Source: Amycolatopsis acidiphila
Lineage (GTDB): Bacteria > Actinomycetota > Actinomycetes > Mycobacteriales > Pseudonocardiaceae
Length of the DNA stretch: 64,000 nucleotides
Direction: 5' to 3'
Assembly (NCBI RefSeq): GCF_021391495.1
Contig: NZ_CP090063.1
Span: forward strand, 248,001 to 312,000
Positions 17,190 to 26,358 of the stretch are shown piece by piece. Position 1 is the stretch's first letter; the number at the start of each line of letters is the position of its first letter. Position numbers and translations under genes: made by a program. The notes under the pieces were generated by a model that was not told the DNA's origin, did not search any database, and saw only the letters and a list, made by a program, of their open reading frames with translations.

Positions 17190-17957
17190 ATGATGGGCCG
17201 CACGCACGCACTCACCGGCTGGTGCGCCGGGCTCGCCGTCGCCCCCGTGGTCGGCGCGGGCTCGGTGCACCAGGCCGTCGCCTTCGCCGCCACCACGGCG
17301 GGCTTTGCGCTGCTGCCCGACCTCGACCACCCTGGCGCGGGCGCGTCCCGGCTGCTCGGGCCGATCACCGGCGCCGTGTCGTGGCTGTTGCGCCGGGTGT
17401 CCTCGGCGCTGTACGCGTTGACGAAGGGGCCGCGCGACGAGCGGCACCACGGCATGCACCGGCACCTGTCGCACACGCTGCTGTTCGCCGTCGGGCTCGG
17501 GGCGCTGACGATGTGGGGCACCCGCGCGGGCGGCTGGTACGCCGTCGCGGGCGTGGTGCTGTTCGGCGTGCTGCTGGCGGCCGACGCGCTGGGGGACTGG
17601 CTGTTGCTGGTCGCGGGCGGCGCGGCGGCGTGGTGGGCGCTGACGGCGAGCGCGGCGGGGGAGCTGCGGGAGCTCACGGGCTGGCTGGGAGTGGCCGTCG
17701 CGGTCGGCTGCTTCACGCACTGCCTCGGTGACGCGCTGACCGAGGCAGGCTGTCCGTTCCTGTTCCCGGTGCCGATCGCGGGCGAGACGTGGTACGAGCT
17801 TCGCCCGCCCGGCTTCCTGCGGTTCCGCACCGGGAAGCGGGTGGAGAACCTGCTGGTCTTCCCGGTGTTCGTGGTGCTCGCGGTGCTGCTCGTGCCCGGC
17901 GCCTGGCACGGGCTGACCGGGCTGTTCGAGCAGTCGACGGTGCAGGCGGGACAGTAG
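17190..17957 (+). CDS. YdjM/LexA-regulated-type membrane-bound metal-dependent hydrolase
   Basis: A 255-residue membrane protein starting MMGRTHALTGWCAG. It has DLDHPGAGAS and HHGMHRHLSHTLLF motifs, whose Asp/His pattern matches the DUF457/YdjM family of inner-membrane putative metal-dependent hydrolases. Several hydrophobic helices follow, with a late HCLGDALTEAGCPFLFPVP segment. The function is unknown for the family. ATG 17190 or 17193 starts fit. It is followed after 10 bp by a TetR gene in the same direction, so they may form a small operon. Confidence 0.75.
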   Translation: MMGRTHALTGWCAGLAVAPVVGAGSVHQAVAFAATTAGFALLPDLDHPGAGASRLLGPITGAVSWLLRRVSSALYALTKGPRDERHHGMHRHLSHTLLFAVGLGALTMWGTRAGGWYAVAGVVLFGVLLAADALGDWLLLVAGGAAAWWALTASAAGELRELTGWLGVAVAVGCFTHCLGDALTEAGCPFLFPVPIAGETWYELRPPGFLRFRTGKRVENLLVFPVFVVLAVLLVPGAWHGLTGLFEQSTVQAGQ

Positions 17958-17967
17958 AATCGGGCCG

Positions 17968-18519
17968 ATGAGCAAGCCGACCCTGCGCGCCGATGCGCGG
18001 CGCAACCGCGCGCGGGTACTCGCGGCGGCGCAGGAGGCGTTCGCCGACGAGGGGCTCGCCGTGCCGCTGGACGAGATCGCCCGGCGCGCCGGGGTCGGCG
18101 CGGGCACCGTGTACCGGCATTTCCCGTCGAAGGAGTCGCTGTTCGAGGCGGTGGTGCTGGACGGCGTCGAACGGCTCGCCGAGCAGGCGCGCGAGCGCCT
18201 CTCCGAGGACGACGCCGGCCGCGCCTTCTTCGACTTCCTCGAGATCGTCGCCGAGCAGGCGCTGCTGAACAAGGCGTTGTGCGAAGCGCTGGAATCCGCG
18301 GGCAGCGGCCTGTCGAAGCGCGTCGAACCGGCCACGGACTTCCGCGCCCGGTTCGGCGAGTTGCTGCGCCGCGCGCAGGCCGCCGGCGCGGTGCGGGACG
18401 ACGTCGAGCCCGGCGATCTGACCGGGCTCCTCGCGGGGTACCTCGCGATCAGGAGGCAGTCGCCGGCGAACCGTTCACTGAGCCGGATCCTCACCGACGG
18501 CCTGCGCCGCGCTACTTGA
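17968..18519 (+). CDS. TetR-family transcriptional regulator
   Basis: A 183-residue TetR protein. The N-terminal HTH is LRADARRNRARVLAAAQEAF, then VPLDEIARRAGVGAGTVYRHFPSKESLF (residues about 30-57, quoted only as motif order). The C-terminal ligand domain resembles the SbtR/TetR_C type with a LLRRAQAAGAVRDDVEPGDL segment. It is encoded 10 bp after the membrane hydrolase gene. Its end overlaps the convergent membrane protein gene by 8 bp. No palindromic operator was seen immediately upstream; target genes are unknown. Confidence 0.88.
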   Translation: MSKPTLRADARRNRARVLAAAQEAFADEGLAVPLDEIARRAGVGAGTVYRHFPSKESLFEAVVLDGVERLAEQARERLSEDDAGRAFFDFLEIVAEQALLNKALCEALESAGSGLSKRVEPATDFRARFGELLRRAQAAGAVRDDVEPGDLTGLLAGYLAIRRQSPANRSLSRILTDGLRRAT

Positions 18520-19621
18520 TCTCGAACCGGCCGGTCCGGGTGCTCGCGCCGCGCCAGACCTGCGGGGCGAACTGTTGTACGGCCGCACCGATCTGCCCTG
18601 CCGCGCCGCGCTGATCGCCCAGCGGAAGGTCGCGGTTCTGCCCGCCCGTGTGCAGCACGACGTGGTCGAGACTGCGGCCGCTGGTCCAGGTCCACGGCGA
18701 GCCCTTGACCACAGTGGACCGGATCGCGACCGAGGAGATCTCCTGCCAGGGCAGGGCGAAGGAGTCCTCGCCGGGGTCGTCCCAGGTGAAGGCGTAGGGA
18801 TCGAGCACCGCGTATCGCCTGCGCGCCAGCAACGGCACGCTCATCAGGATGCCGACCGCGAGCAGCAGGAACGGTGAGCCGACCACGGCGAAGACCGCCC
18901 GCATGCCCGGACTCGTGCCGCCGCTGAAGGCCGCGATGAACGCGACCACGCCGAAGAAGGCCGCGAGCGCGCCGCCGGTCAGGCCCTGCCCGGCCAGTCG
19001 CCTGCCGATGTCCACCACCACCGGCCGCGCGAGGTCGGGCTGCGGGATCACCTGCGGCGCGATCCCCGGTGCGGCCGCGAGCGCGTCCCACGGGCCCGGC
19101 GCGAACCGCTGCCAGTCACCCGGTGCGCCGTCGCGGACGGCGGCCACGACGCCCGCGCGGCGGGGCAGCCTGGCCAGCAGGCCGCCGTTCTGCCGAAGCG
19201 GGATGAGCGAACCACCGGTGAGACCCGCGGACTTCGGGAAGAACACGAGCGCGAGCCCGAACCGGGCGTCCACCTCGGCATCAGAGTGCACGCCGACCGC
19301 GGCGAGCTCGGACCAGCGCAGCTGGAACCCGCCGCCCTTCTTCGATTCGTAACTGATCCCCTCGGGGCCGACGGTGAGGGTGCGCGGCCACACCAGCGAG
19401 CGCCAGCCCTGCAGCCGCAACAGGGCGACCAGCAGGAACACGACCCCGATCACGATCATCGGCACCGTGAGCCAGCCGCTCCAGTCCAGCAGCGCGCCGA
19501 GCACCACCAGTCCGACGCCGATGACGACGACGTTGATCGCGACCGTGACCTGGTCCAGCCGCGCCTCCCAGCCCAGCCGGACGCGGGTCACGCCGTCACT
19601 CGCCGCCGGATTTCCCTTCAC
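18512..19621 (-). CDS. Membrane protein with PH-like domain, last gene of type VII-associated operon
   Basis: A 369-residue protein not recognised by name. Two pairs of hydrophobic helices are visible: residues about 28-68 (VAINVVVIGVGLVVLGALL and the next) and about 220-270. Each pair is followed by a soluble segment that looks like a bacterial PH-like beta-fold (LTVGPEGISYES..., and YAVLDPYAFTWDD...LPWQEISSVAI). This pairs two copies of a 2-TM plus PH-like unit. The GTG start at 19621 has GAGGAG upstream and overlaps the preceding gene by 26 bp. Being encoded in an ESX-substrate operon, it might anchor or protect against the secreted partner; that is a guess. Confidence 0.6.
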   Translation of the reverse strand: MKGNPAASDGVTRVRLGWEARLDQVTVAINVVVIGVGLVVLGALLDWSGWLTVPMIVIGVVFLLVALLRLQGWRSLVWPRTLTVGPEGISYESKKGGGFQLRWSELAAVGVHSDAEVDARFGLALVFFPKSAGLTGGSLIPLRQNGGLLARLPRRAGVVAAVRDGAPGDWQRFAPGPWDALAAAPGIAPQVIPQPDLARPVVVDIGRRLAGQGLTGGALAAFFGVVAFIAAFSGGTSPGMRAVFAVVGSPFLLLAVGILMSVPLLARRRYAVLDPYAFTWDDPGEDSFALPWQEISSVAIRSTVVKGSPWTWTSGRSLDHVVLHTGGQNRDLPLGDQRGAAGQIGAAVQQFAPQVWRGASTRTGRFEIK

Positions 19622-20777
19622 CGTGCTCCTCTTCGTAGGGTTCCGCGGCTTCCTTCGACCGGTCGCCCTGCTCGTTCTCCTGGCGGCGGCCCTCCACCAC
19701 GGTGGCCACCGTGTCCGCGTTGTTCCACTTGGGCACCCCCTCGCCCTCGGTCCATTTGCCGAGGTCGAGGAAGCTCTTCTCGCCCGCCTTCTCGCCCTCT
19801 CCCGCCTCCTTGAGCTCCTGGGCGGTCTTGCGCGCCTCGGCGGCCTCCTTGGCCTCCTTGCCCGCCTGCTTGAGGTTGTTCGCCGTCGACTCGATCTTCG
19901 TGGCCGCGTCCACGCTCTTGTCGACGATCCTGTCCGCGGCCTTGCCGATCTTGCCCAGCGCCTTGGCGGCGGCCTCGATCGCGGCCTTCGACTTGTTCGC
20001 GTTCTTGGCCAGCGACTCCAGCTTCTCCACGATCTTCGCGATCCGGGTACTGATCTTCTCGGCGAGGATGCCGCCCTCCACCACGGTGTCCGCGATGAAC
20101 GCCGCGATGGTGCCGCCGAACGAGCACCACGAGGTGGCCAGCGCGGCGAGCCCCTTGACGATCAGGCCGCCGACGAACTCGGAGATCATGTCCCGGATCA
20201 GCCCGCGCTCGGTGCCCACGATGGCGGCGCCGACCTGCATGGCCGTGGAGGCGTTCTGCGCGTGCCCTGCGGCGCCGCGCAGTGAGTCGGCGTAGCTCTT
20301 GGCGGTCGCCTGGTAGGCGTTCGCGCCGTCGCCGCCCTTGTAGGACTCGCCGGCCTTCCCCGCCGACTTCTCGTAGGTCTCGGCGGTCTCGGACAGCTGT
20401 TTGGAGACGTTCTGCCAGGTCTGCGCCTTGGCGGTGACCGCCTCCGGGTTGCCGGCCAGCTTGTCCAGGCCGTCCTTGAGGAAGCTGATGTGCTCGATCA
20501 GGAAGCCGACGCCGGCGCTCGCGAGCGTGCCGAGCGGATCCATCGCCGCGCCGAGCAGGTCCAGGCCGTCGGTCGCGACGTCCATCGCCGCGTTCGCCCA
20601 GTCACCGTCCGAGAAGTCCTTCACCGACGTCGCGACGTCGTTGAACAGGCCGGATCCCGCGGTCTGCGCGGGCAGGTTGTCGATCGCGCTCGCGCCGTCC
20701 TTGCCGGTGTTCGTCAGCAGGCCGGACGAGGGTTCGGACTCCGCGACCAGCGGGTTCTCGGTCTCGGTCGAGGTCAC
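19596..20777 (-). CDS. Large WXG/EspB-like putative type VII secretion substrate
   Basis: A 393-residue protein rich in Ala, Lys and Glu. The centre (about residues 115-180) has a helical hairpin with TWQNVSKQLSETAETYEKS and SYKGGDGANAYQ. It contains a Y-x3-D motif (YKGGD) like the general type VII export signal. A glycine-rich hydrophobic stretch with LIVKGLAALATSWCSFGGTI follows, then a long coiled-coil-like Lys/Glu/Ala tail. Start GTG 20777 has AAGGAGG at correct spacing; a GTG at 20783 would sit on the ribosome site. It is coupled to the EspC-like gene upstream and to the membrane protein downstream. Type VII secretion is inferred from this pattern; no toxin domain is evident. Confidence 0.6.
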   Translation of the reverse strand: MTSTETENPLVAESEPSSGLLTNTGKDGASAIDNLPAQTAGSGLFNDVATSVKDFSDGDWANAAMDVATDGLDLLGAAMDPLGTLASAGVGFLIEHISFLKDGLDKLAGNPEAVTAKAQTWQNVSKQLSETAETYEKSAGKAGESYKGGDGANAYQATAKSYADSLRGAAGHAQNASTAMQVGAAIVGTERGLIRDMISEFVGGLIVKGLAALATSWCSFGGTIAAFIADTVVEGGILAEKISTRIAKIVEKLESLAKNANKSKAAIEAAAKALGKIGKAADRIVDKSVDAATKIESTANNLKQAGKEAKEAAEARKTAQELKEAGEGEKAGEKSFLDLGKWTEGEGVPKWNNADTVATVVEGRRQENEQGDRSKEAAEPYEEEHGEGKSGGE

Positions 20778-20779
20778 GG

Positions 20780-21100
20780 TCACACCTCCTTGCCGAGCGC
20801 GGTGAGTGCCGCCTTCGAGTTCTGCTCGTGCGTGGACATCGCCTGGTGCGCCGTGCCGACCTTGTCGGCGAGGTCGTGCCCGGCGTCGCCGAGCCCCTTG
20901 ACGAAGCTGGTCGCGCTGTGGATCCAGTACTCGATGCCCGCCGCGACGACCTGTCCGACCAGGCCGAACGCGTTGATGTCACCAAGGCCCTGCGCCGCGC
21001 CGGTGGCGTCGATCGCCTGGTGGACCTGCTCCGCGACCCCGCGCACCTCCGGCTCGTGTGCCGCCAGCGCCTGCAGATCGACCTCGTATCCGCCTGCCAT
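20780..21100 (-). CDS. EspC/WXG100-like small secretion-associated protein
   Basis: A 106-residue helical protein. YEVDLQALAAHEPEVRGVAE opens a first helix. A glycine-containing turn follows, then FVKGLGDAGHDLADKVGTAHQAMSTHEQNSKAALTAL, which matches the second helix of ESX-1 secretion-associated (EspC/DUF2580-like) proteins. Such proteins pair with larger partners for type VII export. ATG 21100 has AAAGGGG upstream and overlaps the stop of the EbfC-like gene by one base, so translation is coupled. The TTG and GTG codons upstream are less likely starts. Confidence 0.65.
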   Translation of the reverse strand: MAGGYEVDLQALAAHEPEVRGVAEQVHQAIDATGAAQGLGDINAFGLVGQVVAAGIEYWIHSATSFVKGLGDAGHDLADKVGTAHQAMSTHEQNSKAALTALGKEV

Positions 21101-21636
21101 CACCAACCCCTTTGCATGATCGAGCCGAAGTCGTCGTCGCCGTCGTCGTCGTTACCCTGCGGCCGCGCGGGCCGGGGAGGCGCCGGACGGGGAGGCGCCG
21201 GGTGCGGTGGCGCGGCAGGCCGCGGGGGAGCGGGCGGCGGCTCCTCCTCCTCGGTGAAGCCCGGTCGGCGTTCGCCTGTCGCGGGTGGCTGTTCTTCCGG
21301 CGGTTCGGGCGCCGGAAACTGCTCTTCCAGGAAATGCATCGCATCGCTGTCGGTGCCGATCACCGGCGCCATGATCGCGGTCAGCCGGCGCGCGGCCTGC
21401 GCTTGTGCGCGTTGCGCGGTGGCGACGACCGCCGCCGCCAGTTGGTCGAGCGGAAGTTCGCGCGCTTTCGCCCCGAATGCGAGTTTCTGCAGCGCACCGC
21501 TGGCGTTGACGGTCACGGTCGCCGCACCGTCGTGGCTGGAGACGGTGGCCGACAATTGCTGAAGCTGCGCCTTGGCCGCTTCCGCTTTGTGCGTGATGTC
21601 CGCTATTTCCTCGGCTTCGGACGAATTCATGCTCAC
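21100..21636 (-). CDS. YbaB/EbfC-like protein with proline-rich C-terminal tail
   Basis: A 178-residue protein. Residues 1-90 match the YbaB/EbfC nucleoid-protein fold: THKAEAAKAQLQQLSATVSS, a strand with AATVTVNASGALQKLAFG, and LPLDQLAAAVVATAQRAQAQ. The C-terminal half is disordered, with Pro-rich PPAPPRPAAPPHPAPP repeats, Glu/Asp patches and a final DDDFGSIMQRGW. In actinobacteria such EbfC-like proteins with long tails are encoded at the head of ESX-substrate operons and are thought to be secretion partners or chaperones rather than DNA-binding proteins. First gene of the four-gene operon. Confidence 0.7.
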   Translation of the reverse strand: MSMNSSEAEEIADITHKAEAAKAQLQQLSATVSSHDGAATVTVNASGALQKLAFGAKARELPLDQLAAAVVATAQRAQAQAARRLTAIMAPVIGTDSDAMHFLEEQFPAPEPPEEQPPATGERRPGFTEEEEPPPAPPRPAAPPHPAPPRPAPPRPARPQGNDDDGDDDFGSIMQRGW

Positions 21637-21699
21637 TCTGATGGAGCTAAGTGCAATCAGGTTCCATGAACAAGAGGAAAGGTGAATTGTCCGATTAGG

Positions 21700-23154
21700 T
21701 CATTCTTTCAGGGCTAGTGCCATATACTTCACGTCGAGGTACTCCTCGATGCCCTCGTTCCCGCCTTCGCGGCCGAAACCGGACTGCTTCACCCCGCCGA
21801 ACGGTGCGGCCGCATTGGACACCAGCCCGGTGTTGATGCCGACCATGCCGGTGGACAGCCGCTCGCCGACCCGGATCGCGCGGTCCAGGTCGCGGGTGAA
21901 CAGATACGCGACGAGACCGAACTCGGTGTCGTCGGCGAGCCGCACAGCTTCGTCCTCGGTGTCGAAAGTGGTCACCGGCGCGACGGGGCCGAACACCTCT
22001 TCGCGCAGGATGCGCGCGTCCGGCGGCACATCGGTGAGCACGGTTGGCGCATAGAAGAAACCGTTGCCGTCCAACGGTTTTCCGCCCGTGGTGGCGCGTG
22101 CGCCGCGGGCGAGCGCGTCGTCGACGAGCTCGATCACCTTGTCCCGCTGGTCGGCGCTGATCAACGGGCCGACCTTGACGCCGTCCTCGGTGCCGTGCCC
22201 GACCTTCAGCGCGGACATCTCCTCGGTCAGCCGCCGCACGAACTCGTCCGCGATCGACGAGTGCACGTGGAACCGGTTGGCCGCGACACAGGACTCGCCG
22301 TTGTTGCGCATCTTGGCCGTGACCGCACCGGTGACGGCGTCGTCGAGCGAAACGTCCTCGAACACCAGGAACGGCGCGTTGCCGCCGAGTTCCATCGACA
22401 TGCGCTGCAGGTTGGGCGCGCACTGCTCGACGAGCTTGCGCCCGACCTCGGTCGAGCCGGTGAAGGACATCTTGCGGATGCGCGGGTCCTCGAGCGCGGG
22501 GCTGACGACGCGGCTCGCCGACGTCGTCGGCAGTACGCTCAGCACGCCGTCGGGCAGCCCGGCCTCCTTGAGCAGCGCGGCGAGGTTCAGCATCGACAAC
22601 GGGGTCAGCTGTGCGGGCTTCACGATCATGGTGCAGCCCGCGGCGATCGCCGGACCGAGCTTGCGGGTGCCCATGGCCAGCGGGAAGTTCCACGGCGTGA
22701 TCAGCACGCACGGCCCCACCGGATGCTTGGACACCAGCATCCGGCCGGCCCCGGCGGGGTTGCGGCCGTAGCGGCCGTCGACGCGGACGGCCTCCTCGGA
22801 GAACCAGCGGAAGAACTCGGCCGCGTAGGTCACCTCGGCCTTGGACTCCTCGATGCTCTTGCCCATCTCGAGGGTCATCAGGCGAGCTGTGTCCTCGGCG
22901 CGGTCGGTCATCAGCTGCCAGGCGCGGCGCAGGATCTCCCCGCGCTCGCGCGGCGCGGTGGCGGCCCACTCGTCCTGCGCGGCGACGGCCGCCTCGATGG
23001 CCTCGCGGACGTCGGCGTCCTGCGTGTCGGCGACCTCGCACAGTTGCCGCTCGTTGCCCGGATCCTGCACCCCGAACCGGCTGCCGTCCGCGGCGTCGCG
23101 CCACTGGCCTGCCAGGAAGATCTGCTTGGGTACGCGGTCGATCAGCTCGCTCAT
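21700..23154 (-). CDS. NAD(P)-dependent semialdehyde dehydrogenase (GabD-like)
   Basis: A 484-residue aldehyde dehydrogenase. Key segments are the cofactor-binding TPWNFPLAMGTRKLGPAIAAG, FTGSTEVGRKL, the general-base glutamate in MSMELGGNAPFLVF and the catalytic cysteine in NNGESCVAANRF. GIN-TGLVSNAAAPFGGVKQSGFGREGG, in two parts, is the C-terminal oligomer segment. The ESCVAANR context is that of succinate-semialdehyde and related (2-oxoglutarate semialdehyde) dehydrogenases. The latter reaction is exactly what the glucarate operon at 8-12 kb lacks, so either role is possible. It stands alone and ends 63 bp beyond the start of the EbfC-like gene. Confidence 0.85.
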   Translation of the reverse strand: MSELIDRVPKQIFLAGQWRDAADGSRFGVQDPGNERQLCEVADTQDADVREAIEAAVAAQDEWAATAPRERGEILRRAWQLMTDRAEDTARLMTLEMGKSIEESKAEVTYAAEFFRWFSEEAVRVDGRYGRNPAGAGRMLVSKHPVGPCVLITPWNFPLAMGTRKLGPAIAAGCTMIVKPAQLTPLSMLNLAALLKEAGLPDGVLSVLPTTSASRVVSPALEDPRIRKMSFTGSTEVGRKLVEQCAPNLQRMSMELGGNAPFLVFEDVSLDDAVTGAVTAKMRNNGESCVAANRFHVHSSIADEFVRRLTEEMSALKVGHGTEDGVKVGPLISADQRDKVIELVDDALARGARATTGGKPLDGNGFFYAPTVLTDVPPDARILREEVFGPVAPVTTFDTEDEAVRLADDTEFGLVAYLFTRDLDRAIRVGERLSTGMVGINTGLVSNAAAPFGGVKQSGFGREGGNEGIEEYLDVKYMALALKE

Positions 23155-23234
23155 GTGGGCTGGTTACCCTGGCACCGCGCCGCGTATGCGTCGGGCAGAC
23201 CATGCATCCGGCACATCCTGGCCGACACAGGAAA

Positions 23235-23267
23235 AAGAGCCCGGACCCCCGACCTGCCCGGGCTCTT
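23235..23267 (-). terminator. Intrinsic terminator of the ABC exporter operon
   Basis: On the minus strand a 10-bp stem (AAGAGCCCGG / CCGGGCTCTT) with a 13-nt loop runs into TTTTTC. It lies 18 bp past the stop of the ABC permease gene. This is one of the few terminators here with a real U-tract. Confidence 0.8.
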
Positions 23268-23284
23268 CCTCCATCGGGTCCTGG

Positions 23285-24880
23285 TTACCCGATGTCCCGT
23301 CGCCTGAAACCGGCCAACCCGACAACGAGGGTGACCACCGCGATCCCCGTCAGCCACAGCATCGGGGTCGCGGTGAGCGTCGCGCTCGGAAGTTTCGGGA
23401 CGTGGGTGAACGGCGAGATGTCCAGCACCGGCTGCGGCAGGTTCAGCACCGGCCCGTACAGCGCGATCGCCAGCGAGAGCGACGCCACCGACCAGCTCGT
23501 GGTCGCGTACTTCGGCACCAAACCGAACAGCAGCACCGAAATCCCGGCGACCACCCACACCGCGGGCAGCTGCGCGAGCGTCGCGCCGAGCATCGACGGG
23601 ACCTGTCCGCTGACATCGCCGATGCGCAGCCCGTGCAGCAGGCCCGCGGCGGTGCCGGCCACGACGAGCAGCAGCGCGCTCCCGAACAGCGAGAACACCA
23701 GGTGGCTCGCCGCCCACTGCAGCCGCCGGACGCGTGTCGCCAGCAGGGGTTCGAGCCGGTACGCCGTCTCCTCGCTGCGCATCCGCAGGTTCGCCTGCAC
23801 GGTGTAGATCGCGGCGATCATCCCGGTGATCCCGGCGATCGCGGCCAGGTAGGCGTCCACCAGCGCCGACGCGCCGCCCATCCGCTCGAACACCTGCCGC
23901 ACCTCGGTACTGCCGCCCACCACGTCCCCGATCCCCGCGGCGAGCGAGCCGAAGAGTGCGCCCGACAACGCGAAGCCCACCAGCCAGCCGATCAACATCC
24001 CCCGCTGCAGCCGCCAGGCCAGTGCGAACGGCGAGCGGAGGCCGGGTGCGGCGACGGCGGGGCCGGGGCGCGAGGGGAAGACGCTCAGCCCGACATCGCG
24101 TCGCGTCAACAATCGGTAGGCGAGTCCGCACAACACCACGGTCGCCGCCAGCGGCAGCAGGAGCACCGCCCACCGCTCCCCGGCGAACGGGCGTACCTGC
24201 GCCCCCCACCCGAGCGGCGAGAGCCAGGACAGCCAGCTGATGTCCTTCGCCGAGTCGCCGACCCCGCGCAGCAGGAACGCCAGCCCGAGCACCGCGCACG
24301 CCAGTCCGTTCGCCGTCCGCGAGTACTCGACGAGCTGCGCCGTGACGGCCGCGACCGCGCTGAACACCCAGCCGGACAACGCGAGCCCCAGTCCGAACGC
24401 GATCGAGCCCGTCGCGGGCAGGCCGGCGACGACCAGTGCCACCGTCGAGATCAGGCCGGTCGCCGGCGAGGCCAGCCCGGCCACGAGCAGTGACGCGGTG
24501 AGCGCGGTGTACCGGCCGGTCACACCCGAGGACAGCAGCTCCTGGCGCCCGGTCTCCTCCTCCTGCCGGGTGTGCCGGGTGACGGTGAAGATGCAGGCCA
24601 GCGCGAGGAACAGGGACAGGAAGGTGAGGTAGCGCCAGGCGGTGAACCCGCCCGCTGTGGACAGGTCGAAGGCCGGTCCGTACAGCAGCGCGACCGAGGG
24701 GTTGCCCGTCGCGCCCGCGGTCAGCGAGGCCCGGCCGGCCGCGTCGGGGTACAGCTGGTCGTAGAGCCCGGCGGTGGCGGCCGGGATGATCCCGATGAGC
24801 ACCACCCAGATCGGCAGGACGAGCCGGTCCCGCCGCAGGGCGAGCCGGACCAGGTGCCAGGTGCCGGCGAACGGCTTCAT
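23285..24880 (-). CDS. ABC-2 type exporter permease (polyketide-antibiotic exporter family)
   Basis: A 531-residue membrane protein with roughly 12 hydrophobic segments in two halves, separated by a less hydrophobic middle around residues 250-275. [20 protein letters not shown] after the second helix is the hallmark of actinobacterial exporters of polyketide antibiotics. [20 protein letters not shown] repeats the same motif in the second half. It pairs with the ATPase encoded immediately upstream (4-bp ATGA overlap) to export an unknown compound. The start at ATG 24880 is fixed by that overlap. The operon is probably repressed by the divergent GbsR/MarR-type protein. Confidence 0.85.
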   Translation of the reverse strand: MKPFAGTWHLVRLALRRDRLVLPIWVVLIGIIPAATAGLYDQLYPDAAGRASLTAGATGNPSVALLYGPAFDLSTAGGFTAWRYLTFLSLFLALACIFTVTRHTRQEEETGRQELLSSGVTGRYTALTASLLVAGLASPATGLISTVALVVAGLPATGSIAFGLGLALSGWVFSAVAAVTAQLVEYSRTANGLACAVLGLAFLLRGVGDSAKDISWLSWLSPLGWGAQVRPFAGERWAVLLLPLAATVVLCGLAYRLLTRRDVGLSVFPSRPGPAVAAPGLRSPFALAWRLQRGMLIGWLVGFALSGALFGSLAAGIGDVVGGSTEVRQVFERMGGASALVDAYLAAIAGITGMIAAIYTVQANLRMRSEETAYRLEPLLATRVRRLQWAASHLVFSLFGSALLLVVAGTAAGLLHGLRIGDVSGQVPSMLGATLAQLPAVWVVAGISVLLFGLVPKYATTSWSVASLSLAIALYGPVLNLPQPVLDISPFTHVPKLPSATLTATPMLWLTGIAVVTLVVGLAGFRRRDIG

Positions 24881-25773
24881 CGCGCGCTCGCCTCGGCCTT
24901 GTAGTGCCGCAGGAACAGCTCCTCCAGCGTCGGCGGCTGGCTGGTGAGGCTGCGCACACCGGCGTCGGTCAGCTGTCGCAGCACCTTGTCCAGCGAGTGC
25001 GTCTCGACGTCGAAGCGCACGCGGTTGCCCTCGACCTTCAGGTCGTGCACGTCCGGCAGGGACGACAGGCCGTTGGGATGTCCGGCGAGCTCGGCCGTGA
25101 TCGAGGTCCGGGTGAGGTGCCGCAGGTCCCCCAGCGTGCCGCTCTCGACGGTGCGCCCGTTGCGGATGATGCTCACCCGGTCGCACAAGGCCTCGACCTC
25201 GGCGAGGATGTGGCTCGACAGCAGCACCGTGCGGCCCTGCTCGCGCTCCTCCTGGATCGCGTACTGGAAGGTGGCCTCCATCAGCGGGTCGAGGCCCGAG
25301 GTGGGCTCGTCGAGCACCAGCAGGTCCACGTGGGACGCGAGCGCCGCGACGATCGCGACCTTCTGCCGGTTGCCCTTCGAGTAGGTGCGGCCCTTCTTCT
25401 TGGGGTCGAGGTCGAAGCGTTCGACGAGCTCCTTGCGCCGGCGCGGGTCGAGGCCACCGCGCAGGCGGCCGAGCAGGTCGATGACCTCACCGCCGGAGAG
25501 GTTGGGCCACAGGTTCACGTCGCCCGGCACGTAGGCGAGGCGGCGGTGCAGATCCGCGGCGTCCCGCCACGGGTCGCCGCCGAGGAGGCGGACCTGGCCG
25601 GCGTCGGCGTGCAGCAGGCCCAGCAGGACCCGCACGGTGGTCGACTTGCCGGAGCCGTTGGGGCCGAGGAAGCCGTGCACCTCGCCCGTCGCGACCTCCA
25701 GATCGAGGCCGTCGAGGGCCTGGGTCGGCCCGAACGCCTTGCGCAGACCGGAGATGGAGATGGCGTTGTCCAT
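24877..25773 (-). CDS. ABC transporter ATP-binding protein
   Basis: A 298-residue ATPase of the DrrA-like class. Walker A is GPNGSGKST (about residues 37-45). The signature loop is the unusual [15 protein letters not shown]. Walker B is [14 protein letters not shown] and the switch histidine is in [13 protein letters not shown]. The C-terminal 80 residues form the regulatory extension typical of multidrug/antibiotic exporters. It energises the permease encoded next. A perfect 18-bp palindrome 20 bp upstream of its start lies in the promoter shared with the GbsR-type gene. Confidence 0.92.
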   Translation of the reverse strand: MDNAISISGLRKAFGPTQALDGLDLEVATGEVHGFLGPNGSGKSTTVRVLLGLLHADAGQVRLLGGDPWRDAADLHRRLAYVPGDVNLWPNLSGGEVIDLLGRLRGGLDPRRRKELVERFDLDPKKKGRTYSKGNRQKVAIVAALASHVDLLVLDEPTSGLDPLMEATFQYAIQEEREQGRTVLLSSHILAEVEALCDRVSIIRNGRTVESGTLGDLRHLTRTSITAELAGHPNGLSSLPDVHDLKVEGNRVRFDVETHSLDKVLRQLTDAGVRSLTSQPPTLEELFLRHYKAEASAR

Positions 25774-25792
25774 GGCTCGGAAGCTACACTCG

Positions 25793-25810
25793 CTTCACAA
25801 ATTTGTGAAG
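25793..25810. promoter_or_regulatory. Perfect palindromic operator between ABC operon and GbsR-type gene
   Basis: CTTCACAAATTTGTGAAG is an uninterrupted 18-bp palindrome, AT-rich at the centre, between the ABC ATPase start (25773) and the regulator start (25867). A MarR/GbsR dimer encoded next door is the natural binder and would repress both directions. Binding is inferred. Confidence 0.7.
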
Positions 25811-25866
25811 TTAGGAAAACGTCAAGATCGCGTGAAGGCTGGGGGAGGATGAGAGAGGATGATCGA

Positions 25867-26358
25867 ATGCCGACCGACCCAGCCGTGCACCTGGACGAGG
25901 CCGCGCTGCAGTTCGTCGAGAAGTTCGGGCAGGCGCTGACCGACGCCGGCGTGCCCCGGATGCCGTCCCGGGTGTTCGCCGCCATCCTCGCCAGCCCCGA
26001 GGGCAGCCTCACCGCCCGCGACATGACCGAGATCCTGCGCATCAGCCCGGCCGCGGTGTCCGGTGCCGTGCGTTATCTGGGGCAGATCCAGCTGCTGCGA
26101 CGCCGGCGGCGTCCAGGTGAGCGCCGCGATCATTTCGTGGTCCGCAGCGACTACTGGTACGAGATGGTCAGCACCCAGGACAAGCGCTACCAGGACCTGC
26201 TCGGCGCGTTGAGCGACGGGATCGACGCGGTGGGCCCGGACAGCCCGGCGGGCGAGCGGCTGCAGGAGACACACGACTTCTTCGCCTACCTGGCCGAGGA
26301 GATGCCCCGGCTGGTGGAACGCTGGCGGGCAAGGCGGATCAGCGAAGAAGGGGCTTGA
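25867..26358 (+). CDS. GbsR/MarR-type transcriptional regulator
   Basis: A 163-residue winged-helix protein. ALQFVEKFGQALTDAGVPRM followed by PSRVFAAILASPEGSLTA is the opening of the GbsR-like MarR branch. The recognition helix lies in MTEILRISPAAVSGAVRYLG and the wing in LLRRRRRPGERRDHFVVRS. ATG 25867 was chosen for its GAGAGGA site seven bases upstream; ATG 25849 sits too close to GGGGGAGG. It is divergent from the ABC exporter, so an efflux repressor responding to the exported compound is likely. Its end overlaps the convergent TetR gene by 20 bp. Confidence 0.85.
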   Translation: MPTDPAVHLDEAALQFVEKFGQALTDAGVPRMPSRVFAAILASPEGSLTARDMTEILRISPAAVSGAVRYLGQIQLLRRRRRPGERRDHFVVRSDYWYEMVSTQDKRYQDLLGALSDGIDAVGPDSPAGERLQETHDFFAYLAEEMPRLVERWRARRISEEGA

